This document shows, one piece after another, positions 1 to 10,500 of a stretch of DNA of 64,000 bases. A program made the translations under genes and the position numbers. Under the pieces are notes generated by a model. It was not told where the DNA came from. It saw only the letters and a program-made list of their open reading frames with translations, and did not search any database. Source of the DNA: Mycteria americana (taxonomy: Eukaryota; Chordata; Aves; Ciconiiformes; Ciconiidae); NCBI RefSeq assembly GCF_035582795.1, contig NC_134366.1, positions 151,079,519 to 151,143,518 of the forward strand. Direction: 5' to 3'. How positions within the stretch are numbered: position 1 is the stretch's first letter; the number at the start of each line of letters is the position of its first letter.

Positions 1-671
1 TTTTTAAAAGAAAGAGTTTTAAAACATTCTGCTTAACTCTATTTTTATATGGCTGTGAGATCCCTGCTGCTCATACCACCCTTGGTGGACCAATAGCACA
101 TGAAGATTGACGTCTTCTGTCTTTTAGACAAGCGGTTTTACAGTCCATGAAGTCCATTCACGGATTTGTTTGTTAAAATGGTATTTCTACTGTTTTACTG
201 ATCTGAGTGTGCATTAGTGCCACTGTTTTCTTCCCCACAAGGACAGGTCGCTCATGGTCCCTCACACAGCTGTTCCCAGCTGAGCTCTGGAACACAGGGC
301 AACCACACCTTGATTTTGGGGAGACCTGATACATGATCAGCTGGGCATTATTGCAGGTAGTCTTGCTGGTTCACTTTACCTGAATGCATAGACAGTAGGG
401 AAATGCAATGTGAAAATATATCCTTGGTGAAACAGCTCAATCTGAGAATTTCCGTGAAAAGAATTCATTCTTTGCTTTGGCTGTGGCCTGTTACAGCGTA
501 ACCACGTGAGCAAGCAGCCACACTTGGTAACACAGCAGATCAGTTCAGAGAGCTGAAAAATGCTGCAGTCAGAGCTATGGTCGTTAGGGCTGGGTGGCCT
601 CTGGTGTGACCACCAGCCAAGAGCGCCAGATATCTAGTAGCATGCCTTGCAGTTTGAGTTAATGAACTCAA

Positions 672-810
672 TAGCAATCGACTCCTGAATTCTAATCCTG
701 TCTCTAACACCAAGTCCTGGTCTAAATCTAGTTATGATCTTCCTGATTTGCTTCCACATCTACAAAGTGGGAATAATCCATACTTGTAATACTTACCAGA
801 CACATTGAAG
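672..810 (+). repeat. MIR-like SINE fossil
   Basis: The stretch follows the order of the MIR core as I remember it: a segment like 'gactcctgaattctaatcctg', then 'tctctaacacc', then 'cacatctacaaagtggga' followed by 'ataat' and 'tgtaatacttacc'. This matches the conserved MIR passage 'cctcatctgtaaaatgggga' in form. It is strongly diverged and lacks clear ends. MIR-type SINEs are old in amniotes, so a decayed copy in a sauropsid is plausible. The assignment rests on memory of the consensus, not on an alignment. Confidence 0.45.
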
Positions 811-948
811 CAGACCTTCAGCGTTTACACTTCATATCATCTGTTAAGCTGCCTCTGCCTTACTAGGTCATGCCTCTTTGGTGCTACCACATAAATGTTA
901 AACTTACCATCATCTGATCTTTGAAAACGGCAACTGCAATTCCCTGCC

Positions 949-962
949 TTTTTTTTTTTTTT
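949..962 (+). repeat. T14 homopolymer
   Basis: An uninterrupted run of 14 T. It is the only T run of this length that I noted upstream of the VPS13B promoter, in contrast with the many T runs inside the gene. Confidence 0.9.
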
Positions 963-2786
963 AAATTACCCTTTGAAATACTGTTTTAATAAAAAAGAAC
1001 AGAAGAAAAGTCTACTTGGCCAATTCTTATGTCAAGATCTAGGACAGATTGCTGGATAGCATTTTACATTCAGACTGAAATTATTACTTTGGCCCTCAGG
1101 CAAAATGTACCAGAAACTTGTCTTGGGTCATGCTAGCAGCAAATGATGAAGAAAGCAAACATTTTTTATTTTAAACATAGTTTGTGAGTTTCTTTCAAAC
1201 ATAGAGACTAAATTTAGACAATTGTCTTGGAAATAAACTCAGAGAAAATTTAGATTTTGTTTCTGTTCATCAACTTTCTAACTGTTCAAATTTAAAATAA
1301 GCAGTATCAGTCAATTGCTATTTCCTCTTTTAGAAAGTTTTCTTTACTGGTTTTAACTGTTTCCTATCATTATCACAGTTCAGTGCTTGCAGACAGTAAA
1401 ACAGCTGAACAAAATAGGCATCCACTAATATTTCCAAGACTTTTTCAACCCACAGGCAAAGCTATATTCCATTTGTCCATAAGAATTTCACTCAAGGTTG
1501 TTGAGATTTCTTTTGGGTTTTTATTGCATGAAATCAATATTCAAATATATATTCGGTTAAATTAAATTATCAGCTAGTGTTTGCTAGAGCTTATATCTAA
1601 CCTGGAAAAGTTAATCTTTATAGTATAATCCAAATGGAAATGCAGTTTATGTGAGAATTGCTTTACTATAGTTGTCTACAACATTGCTGCAGAAAAAGTC
1701 AGCACAATGTTATGGCATTATTTTTAGGACACAAAATGCTCACGGTACACTTAAAAAAATTTGCTGATGTTGCTATTGCAGTGATACAGATATGGCTCAA
1801 ATGCATATGTATCTCCAAGTCTTTTTATCAACATTGTATTGTTTTGAAGGAACAAATCAAATAGTGCTAACTTTCATTTGTGAGGAAATAAAGCAGAGCT
1901 GATGGGGTTCATACACATTCAGCATTTCTTTTCTAACCAAACACCATTCATCAAACAGAAAATTTGCTCCCTTGGATACCCGATTCCTTGTAAACCCAGA
2001 GAAAAGCTGACACTTTAGAGACGTACATCTTGGACAAATATTTTGCAGCTATAACACACAAACAACTCCAGTGACAGGAATTCTTGTGGCACATTATAAA
2101 AAACTGAGATATAAAACCGTCACACCCAGCCCTTTTGTTTACATCATTGGTCCCCAAACTCTGCTTCATGAGTGCCTGCTGAGAAGACTGTGGCCACTCG
2201 GGGAATACCACTGGGCATAGGTTTAGAGAGTCCTGCGAGGTAGCAGAGTACAGCACTATGGCCTGTCACCTGTCTTGTGATAAAATACACCACATGGGTC
2301 CCCTGGCATACAATATATCTCACAGCTAGATGATGCTCCACAAGCAAAAAGCTTAGCAAACAGTGCTGCCTGTCCTGCTGAGAGAGTTGCCCACCTCAAC
2401 ATCAGAATGGAATTTCAGTCAAAATGAGGAGGAAGGGCTTCACTTGCTTATGGATACCAAATAATGTGGTAGTGAGGAAATTCAGCTTGCCCAGGGCACA
2501 TCCAGGTTTAAATCACTGCTGCCTGATTTGAAGCAGTGTCTGAAATGGGGACTCACCACGACAGGTAACTACTTAGCCCCAGTGGTGTGTCTGTCTGTCT
2601 GCCTTCTTCTTGGACTGTCTTGCTTTCAAAACACGCTGAAAAGTCTTGATTTCACCCTGCATCAGAATGAAACCAAATGCCAAAACCTCAGAATTTTTCA
2701 CGAAACAGAATCCTTGTTTCCTGGCCAGCCCTATTATTGAACCTTAATATGATACAACATGTGTCCATATTTGCACACATGGTCCA

Positions 2787-2840
2787 CAGCCCTTACACAT
2801 GTGTAAATCCTACTGAAGTCATGTATATAGGATCAGGCTC
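2787..2840. repeat. Old amniote interspersed repeat remnant (tentative)
   Basis: The passage 'cttacacatgtgtaaatcc' followed by 'actgaagtcatg' and 'aggatcaggct' resembles a common old sauropsid repeat that reads roughly 'ttacaccagtgtaaat', 'gaagtcaatg', 'ggatcaggccc'. A second related piece lies at 36650-36783. I cannot name the family with certainty. Confidence 0.3.
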
Positions 2841-5783
2841 TAAGGCTGTTATAGAAAAAGTTCATGTTTCACTGACTTTTTGGTATTCTTTGAAGATATT
2901 ACATTAAGAGTAAATATAGAGAAGTACATGTTATATGCAAGATTTTTCAGAGAACATTTAACTTCCACACCAGAAGGTCACATCTAAGGCAATATGGTCT
3001 TGGAACAAGTTCAAAGTTGTCACACTTGATAAAAATAGCTTAAAGGGCACATAACTGTGCTGGAATACGGGAAAACAGTGGAACATGAGAGGGAGAATGA
3101 TTGAAGGCCCCATTACTAATTATGTACATACTTTGCTGCTATTGAAAGCTAGGTTTCCAAGCATGTACATGGTACTTAAATTAAATAGAAGTGCAAGCAA
3201 TTGAAAGAATATAAATGCTTTTGCATCGTTATATCTAAGGAAATAACATTTTACAAATATAATTCTCTAGAATAATGGAAAATCTTTCACCAATAAACAA
3301 ATAGAGGATAAATGAACTTTGTTCCTAGTTTCAAAATTATGTTTATACACTTATATTTTTGCATTAGTTATTAATCTTCTTGCAGTACTTTCTTGAAAAA
3401 CAAACCCTATATAATTATTTCGCTAATAAAAGAAACTATATTCACTTTTTAAATGTTTCATTTGAAACTGTAGAAATTATTTTGTAAGGAAAAATAATTG
3501 ATAGTTTCTTCTAACTATTCTGAAAGAGGGACAGATGTACACAACAGGGAGATGAACTTTAGAAAAACTTAAGTTATACTGGAAGATGGGCTGTTATAGC
3601 ACAATATGTGGTACATTATAAACAAAAGTTTACATTGAATTGCCTCTTGAAATACATATCGTATCAGCTTGGCAGTCATTAGCCCTTAGGATTGTGTACT
3701 ATGTATTGGATACCTGTTAAGCCACAGTCAAACCTCCTGGTGGTACTTCAGCCATACAATTAAGTGAGCATAAAATAAGATCCTATAGCCCTTCTGCAAA
3801 CTGATTCACTTGTGTGAAAGTCCCGCTAAAGGGGAGGTTGTTTCATAACTATCAGGACACTCAGTAAGTAATGAGTCATATGTGAAAGCAACACCATACA
3901 TCTTCCAGTTTAATGTTTTCATTTATTGTATTGTCATCTTAATTTTGTCTCTGTAAAGAACATGTCATGCGGAGGAATCTTTTGCTTTGTTTTTAATTGA
4001 GACATTTGCTATATTTTGCACATACCTTTTAATGACTGATGGCATGGTGCAATCTTTGTTCCAAAGCTTAAAAAAAAGTAATATTTCATGATTTTGTAAT
4101 GCAATACTTTTGACTTAGTTCTGCCCAGAACTACTACATACAGGGCTCAGTCACGTCCTGATCCTATTTATCTCAGCAAGGCTCTTAATGGTGAGAAAAC
4201 AAAATTGCTATCTTCCATGCTTGGAAACAAATTATTTATTCATCCACATTCTTTCCTGCAGAGAAACTGCCTCAGGTACAGGTTTTCTTTGACCAGATTT
4301 CCTCTCATAGAAGACTTATGTAAATTAACATGTAAGGTAATTTATTTTATGGCATCAGACTGCAAAAAGTATGTTTTGTGACAGTGACACTGGTTTTGCC
4401 ATAGCAATGAAGTACTTAAGACTTGAATGTATCCCTTCAACCAGAGAAAGATGTCCAAAAGCAGAGGTATCTCATGCCTCTCATGATACAAATAGCTAAC
4501 AGGAAGATTTTATCTTTGATGATTAGGAAGTAAATGATAGCAAAAGTGCCTGAAAACTACTCTACCTGGCAATGGAGAAAAACCAAAATCCAGGAGGTGC
4601 ACTGGATACACAGAACTCTCTATACCACCCTTTCAAAATGTATAACCAAGGGAAAAGGTTACATTATATTACAGCAGAGAAGCAACAATGTAATTTATGC
4701 TGCCCAGTTTAAAAGCATCACATTTTTATACAATAACAAAAAAGCAGAGAGTCTGAGTCATTAGAAAAATACTTGCACAGCTGGTAAATTGTATTTTCTA
4801 TGGACGTTATACATGTGATTCTAAGCGCTAAGTATACACATTATTAGGGTCAATCCAAATCCAGGCTGTTGAAAAATCCAAAGTGTTGGAGGATTTAGGA
4901 TCTTCCTGTGGATTTTGTTGTAGCCTCCACAATCTATGCTTTCATTAAAATAATATATGTTCTAACTTTCCAGGTTCTGAAAGGAGCCTTTACAATGTTA
5001 ACCAGTGCACTGTCTCACAGACCGTGCAGCCGACAGATTGAAACAATACTACCAGGATATATAGAATAATAACAATATTTATTCTGTATTTTTGTCTTCT
5101 TAGAACGGATTGACCACTGATTCGGAAGCAAAGAACTACTGTGATATGGCCCTGGCTCTCACTCAATTGGAGATGGTAATGTTTTAGTGGTTTTAGTGCT
5201 AACCATCTATGAAAGAGCACAAAAGGTAGCACTCCCCCGGAAAGCAAGATGATCGGGGTCTGCATGTCTGTTACAACCCTATTAAGAGGGATTGTACTAC
5301 TCTGTTCTTCCCTCTTTGTAAAGTGAGAGTGAAACAGTCCATCAGAAGTTTGCTTAGCTGGGAAAAATGACACATCTGCTGTCCATTCTTTTTTTGTCTC
5401 AGTGTCTGGAAAGAAGTGCTTCATTTCTTGTTGCATCTGGACAAAGACAGACCTATTGGAGGTGCTCCCAGCTCCCTGAAGTTTCTAGGATGTTGTGGTT
5501 TAAACTCCTGCTCTACTCAGACTTGGGTTCACCTACTTTCCCAGCCATATTTACACACGGCATTTCTTTTGGCTGTATTTCTCTGTGGTCCCTATATCCC
5601 CCTCTTTATCTAGCATACAATTCTGAGAACTGTAGCGAACAGGAAGGCTTTTAGTCCCTTTGCCAGTTCACATAGTCTGCTGCTGGAAAGCCCTTGAGCT
5701 GGAAGAGATTAGAAGCCATATAATTCTTCATGAGCCAGTGCCCATTGCTTTTAAGTCAAGCGGTTTTAAAGGCCATCCAAGTA

Positions 5784-6995
5784 ATGCAAACTGGATTTGC
5801 ATGACTCCAGTCCAATGGATTGGATCTCATTGAAAGGATTTTGCTACCAAAATTATTTGCATTGCAGCAGAGCTAAAAGCTGCAGTCAGGAATCAAAGAA
5901 ATATTTTACAAGACACTGTAAAAGACAAACCCAGAACAAAAAGATGGTCCCTGCCTGAAAAATATACAACATAAAGATGTCATCCGGCTTTATGCTTTCC
6001 CCAGACGTAACAGTTGGCATGTGTTTTGTACATCAGCTTTGCCACAGGAAAAAATGTTGCACCTAATTACATCCTAAGGTAACAGATAACATGGAGATAT
6101 GACTGATGGATGGGGAGCCCAAGGACATAATCATATGACAGTGATCCACCAGACAGGGAGGGTATCAGTTCCCTTGCTCCTAGCTGTTGTCATTTTGGTA
6201 GACATCCTGGTGACAGTGAGTTTTAAGAAAGGAGATGACAAAGTATAGTGAGGGTCTTTGCAGACATTTAAAACATGTTGTCTCCATGTATAAAAGACTG
6301 CTTAGGTGATAACATACACAGGGTGAAAAACTTGGTGTTGGGGTGGTGATTTGCATCACTGCCAGAGCGGAAGTGAGTATGGCTCTGCTGCAAAAGTAAA
6401 GGAGGGAGAGTAAGGGTAATGTGCTTGAAAGAAATGCAAAGCATTGAAAAGGAAATCCTTTGCATCTATTGTGATAAACTCAGACAACTTAATGGAGGAA
6501 TGCAAAGGGGAGGTTGGTATGTTGTAGAGAAGAGAAATGGTGCAGATTTGCAATTGTCAAGTGCTTTAGAAAAGGCTGCTGTGGTACCTCAGACATGAGA
6601 TGATGAGAACATGAACTTTATCTTTGCTAATTAATAGCAGCTGCACCGCTTTCAGAAGTTTGCCATTAGTAAAGTTTAGGTTACCTTGATAATTATTTTG
6701 TCCAGCTTCCCTAAAACAAGTATTCATCCTTTCTGAGTATCAAATTTGTATGTCTGAAAGAAGCAAATACACTCACCTATGAAATACAACTCTCTCTCCC
6801 TTTTCACACAGATTTGTTTCTTGTTGAAGAAGAAACCGTGTGAAACATGAAAGAAAGCAGAGGTACGAAGAGAAAATAGCCTAAAATGGCTCAGTTTTTC
6901 CAGGTAGTTTGTGACCAGAATTAAAATCAGCAGCTGTGTTCTATTGGAAAGAGAACACCTTTTCAGTACACTAAATTGTTAGGCCTAATTTGCAT
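5784..6995 (+). promoter_or_regulatory. Cluster of POU/octamer motifs
   Basis: Perfect ATTTGCAT octamers (the reverse complement is ATGCAAAT, the classical POU-family site) occur at 5795-5802, 5855-5862, 6349-6356 and 6988-6995, all in one orientation. The first is also half of an inverted pair with ATGCAAA at 5784-5790. Other octamers are scattered through the window, but I found no comparable cluster. The motif match is direct. A regulatory function is only an inference, and there is no evidence of which gene it would serve. Confidence 0.25.
6802..6845. other. Nested inverted repeat / potential hairpin
   Basis: The outer arms TTTCACAC (6802-6809) and GTGTGAAA (6838-6845) are exact inverses. 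Inside them GTTTCTT (6816-6822) pairs with AAGAAAC (6830-6836) around a 7-base loop. The left side has a 6-base bulge and the right side one base. The paired length of 15 bp is short for a microRNA precursor. Confidence 0.4.
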
Positions 6996-7407
6996 TTCTA
7001 GAAATGTCATGTGTTTGTTTGAAAACCCAATAAAGGTGATGACAAAACATCTGGATGTAAGGGTATGAGATCTATTACCGTAAAGCAGGTGATTCATGTG
7101 GTGTCAGCCTTTGAAATGAAAACTAAGAATTCATTTTTGAGAGTTCTTTCTATCCCATAGACTTGTACATATTTGTTCTTAGGCATGAGATATCTATGTA
7201 AAGCTTGAACAAACTATCAGAAACCCGGTGTCCTGATGTCAGCAAGCTTTACTTTTGCAGTCTGTGCCACAAGTGTAAATTACTAATAGATTAGGTTAGT
7301 CATATTTTCTTTATTTCTTACACAGACCTTAAGAATTTCCAATATGGAGCAAGATTCAGAAAACAGTGAGAGCTGTCACTAATATCTTTCCAATATCTCA
7401 TACAACT

Positions 7408-7512
7408 TTATAATAATTAAATCATCAATAAATAATTAAATAATTAAACTTTATAATAATTTTATCATTAATTAAATCATATAATAATTAAATCATATAA
7501 TAATTAAATCTC
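7408..7512. repeat. AT-rich degenerate tandem repeat
   Basis: Several imperfect copies of a unit close to 'ataataattaaatcat' follow each other, with spacing changes. It is low-complexity sequence with no coding capacity. Confidence 0.8.
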
Positions 7513-7805
7513 ACTTAAATCATGCTATAAACATTTGGGTACTTTATGAAACAGTGTCTTAAATTCTGGCTACCATTAATAATCTGGGGTAAGTCAACAC
7601 TCTTCCCATCCTTCCAGGTTTTAGATTATATGGAGAAAATAATAGGCGTATACATGTAATTGAAATAGCATCAAGAACACTGATTTGAACTAAAACTCAA
7701 AAAAGTGTACACTGGGTGGTATAATTATTCATCTTTGGACTAATGAACGATATTTATCTGTACGTAAAGAACTGTTCACTGTGTTGTGGCTGGATGATAT
7801 AAAAA

Positions 7806-7829
7806 GTATAACAAGAAGTGTAACAAGAA
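7806..7829 (+). repeat. 12-bp tandem duplication
   Basis: 'gtataacaagaa' is followed directly by 'gtgtaacaagaa', with one mismatch. Confidence 0.8.
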
Positions 7830-8881
7830 GCTCTTGTACATCACATCAATGCATGTTGGATATGGCACACTGGAAAGCAATACCAATTGCTAGTGAGTGT
7901 GTTACAAAAAAGTAGGGACTGAAAAAAAAGTAAACCCTTGGAATAAAACACAAGATATGCAATGCTGCCTACTCAGTGAACTTACAATTGAAAGAAGTTT
8001 CCACTTTCTCCAACTTCCATTCCATACCTAGATTAATGTTGTTAGCAATATTGAATCTAAAACGTGGACGGAAATTTACATGAATGAAAAGAAAAAAACC
8101 CAGGAAAGCAAGTAATTGATAATGGCTGCCTAGATAGTAAGAAGCACTTGCTTAAAAGCAAGAACAAATCCACAGTGTCTCAAAACTTCTAACCAAAACA
8201 AAAATGTCTCAAAACTGCAACCTGATGAATAGATGGTGTACCTATCTCCTAATCACTTTTTCCAGGCCTCTTCTACATCCTTGGAGGTGTATTCACGTGC
8301 TCTGTCTTCTCCTCAGTTTAAAATTCAATCGAATCATTAGGCTTCCGGCTTTGAGTGTTGGTGCAGTCTCCTTTCTGGTGTCAGGGGATGGTCACTCGTT
8401 GCCTATCTTTTCACGCTGTCACTTCCTCCAAACCTCCTGCTGTGTGCAGATATTTTTCCCAGTCTCTACATCTTGTTTTTCAGGGGCAGAGGGAATGCTG
8501 AGCAGTCATCCCCTTGGAAGCGGGTTCCTTACAGAGATTTTACATCCACTCTTTTTTAGAGCAGTGCGAAACAGCTACTTACTTTCATGACAAAATACAT
8601 CAGAAAATAATTTAATACTAACCTCTGTAAATTTTTGGAGAGAAAAAGATAAGCCTGCCTAAGGCCTGTAAGTTACATGCTAGTATGAACAGCTAAAAAA
8701 TTACCAAAAGTTCCGGAAATTACGCCTCCCTCGCATAAAAGATCCAAGTATCCCAATTGCATACTTTACATGTTCTCTCTTCACTCCTTTGTCTCTGTCA
8801 TAGTCTGATTTCAATTTATGCAGTCTGATTTAAGTGTTAGGATCAATGTTTACTTATCTATAAAGTCCAAGAAATGAAGAT

Positions 8882-8887
8882 TTTATT
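8882..8887 (-). terminator. AATAAA polyadenylation signal of candidate exon
   Basis: On the minus strand an exact AATAAA lies 22 bases beyond the TGA stop of the exon candidate at 8910-9104. It would give an unusually short 3' UTR of roughly 40-50 bases. The hexamer is common by chance in AT-rich DNA, so it counts only in combination with the exon candidate. Confidence 0.3.
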
Positions 8888-8909
8888 TGCACAGAGCTGT
8901 GGCTGCTAA

Positions 8910-9104
8910 TCAGGTTCCAAAGGTGGCTTTTTGGAGCCGACAGATGTTTTCTTGGCTTTGCAGTTCTTGTAGCTGTTCAACATGTTGGATATTCATTAAT
9001 ATCAGCTCTACAATATGCAAATCAAATCTAAGGACATTTTCATTTATATTAAGAAGAAACTTCAGAACAGACTTCAGCTCCTGCAGAAATGCTCCTGGCT
9101 CCAG
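8910..9104 (-). CDS. Candidate terminal coding exon of an unrecognised gene
   Basis: On the minus strand a pyrimidine-rich tract ending in CTGCAG (down to 9105) meets the 3' splice-site pattern. It is followed by 64 open codons and a TGA at 8910-8912, with AATAAA just beyond. The predicted peptide starts LEPGAFLQELKSVLKF and ends LQKATFGT. It is rich in regularly spaced Leu, Ile and Val with Gln and Glu, so it would form an amphipathic helix or coiled coil. The frame stays open 10 codons upstream through the acceptor tract, so the boundary is inferred from the splice signal. I do not recognise the family. I could not assemble convincing upstream exons, although CpG-containing patches at 10244-10500 and 13250-13450 lie on the upstream side. 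It could be a real small gene, a relic of one, or a chance frame. Confidence 0.3.
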   Translation of the reverse strand: MEPGAFLQELKSVLKFLLNINENVLRFDLHIVELILMNIQHVEQLQELQSQENICRLQKATFGT

Positions 9105-10243
9105 CTGCAGGACAAGCCAAAGAAAGGGCATCACAGAGTGTTATAGCTTCACTGATAAACTCATTTTGCTAATAAATAATGAAAGGAACTGGATTTTAGC
9201 ATAATTCAAGCAAAAACATTCCTGAGCTTTGCCATTTGTATCTTAATCCTCTAAAGAACCCACCAATGACACAGAAAGAAGCTGTCAGTTACATTTTGTC
9301 TTTTGATAATATATAATATTTTTAAATCAGGAAAAATTATAATAGCAGAGTGGTATTCAAAAATATTTATTTGAAATATATTTATAGCATATTTATGTAT
9401 TTCATATTTATTGAACATTATTTATAAGTACAAATACATATAAAATTATAGATTTGTAACTTTTTGTAAATATAAATATATAAATATCAGAGAAAAGTGA
9501 TCATTTAACTCTTGAAAAGCAGGACTATTTTAAAAGAATGTATGCTAGAAGTTGTCATTAGAAACACATATGTTTTGCATGAACAGTACAGCAACAGTCA
9601 AGCAAAAACGTGTGTGAAACTTTTAGCACATAAATCTCCTCATGCCTAGAGGCAGTACTAAATTACATGTTTCTTTACATATACATTTTAAAATTGTCAA
9701 ACATATACTTCATGTTCTGGAACCAGAAATAATACCTTCTTGGCTGACTTTTTTGATGTATTCCATAATTAGGTATAGAAGTCAAAGATACCTCTTTATA
9801 CCCAAAGGATACATAAACACTTTAAGCATATCGGAACAGGTCAAATATCTTTATATACCCTAACATTTCACTACTGCAAGACAGATAATTGTTCTCCTTT
9901 TTTACCAATTCAACAAAAACCGGGAAAACACTTTCAAGTTTTAACTTCCCTCATTTAGATGGGCACACATACCTCTCATGATTTACCTGGAAATTATACT
10001 CCTAGAAGACCAAAACTGCATTGCTTGTACATTCCCACGCTGTTCGATTCAGGTTTCCTATCTTGTCTTTCATTCATTCTGGTGCGTGAATAAAAGCTCA
10101 GTACCGCAGGTATTCTGGAGACACGATATAGCCTCTATATCAGAGGTCTAATAATTCCCAAAGCAATCTGAACATATGTAAAAAGAATTTACACGTGCAG
10201 TTTACATTTTAAAACCCCAGTTACTTTAGTTAAATCCTTACAT
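9105..10243. other. Intergenic or intron of candidate minus-strand gene
   Basis: No exon could be supported. The part at 9301-9490 is extremely AT-rich. Minus-strand donor-like motifs exist (CAG|GTAAAT ending near 9989, GAG|GTATGT near 9973), but I could not pair them with a consistent open exon. Confidence 0.4.
9301..9490. repeat. AT-rich low-complexity block
   Basis: Almost wholly A and T, with repeated 'atatttat' and 'aaatata' strings. No coding potential. Confidence 0.8.
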
Positions 10244-10500
10244 CTGAGTGCACCGTCGCTGTCTGGACCGGACCCTTTCCAACCCAACCCTTCTCACTCT
10301 GGTCAAGCTGGTTGCTGGTCCATTGCGCACCCTTCTGAAGAGGGGGTTCATCAGACTTGTGCCCCGTTCACTCAGAGCGAACATTCACTGACAGAGGAAA
10401 CACTGGGGGAAGCTGGTAAAGCCCCTGAACCGGGTTAGCACCCAAATCGGCATAAATGCGCCTCGCTCCCCAGTGCCTGAGCATTCTGTCCCCAAGCTGC
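10244..10500. other. Small CpG-rich patch in AT-rich intergenic DNA
   Basis: About ten CpG dinucleotides lie in some 250 bases, in a neighbourhood otherwise nearly free of CpG. On the minus strand it is bounded by an acceptor-like 'acatccctgtag' near 10500 and a donor-like AT|GTAAGG near 10240, but no single frame is open across it. The best minus-strand frames run about 42 codons from the acceptor, and about 36 codons from an internal ATG to the donor-like site. It may be a small promoter, an enhancer, a non-coding exon or a young insertion. Function unknown. Confidence 0.4.

Larger units (their letters stand above)
1..5783. other. Intergenic, no gene recognised
   Basis: AT-rich sequence upstream of VPS13B. 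I see no convincing exon on either strand. It holds a MIR-like fossil (672-810), a 14-base T run (949-962) and an old repeat remnant (2787-2840). Open frames here, including a 148-codon minus-strand frame at 4990-5436, have no splice signals or recognisable motifs and look like chance. In human this interval lies between OSR2 and VPS13B (known gene order). I could not recognise any OSR2 zinc-finger exon here. Confidence 0.6.
6996..8881. other. Intergenic, no gene recognised
   Basis: AT-rich DNA containing a low-complexity block (7408-7512) and a 12-base tandem duplication (7806-7829). A 128-codon open frame at 8204-8590 has no supporting features. Nothing else is recognisable. Confidence 0.6.

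Noticed and set aside
4990..5436. 148-codon minus-strand open frame
   Set aside because: No motif, no splice sites, no similarity that I recognise.
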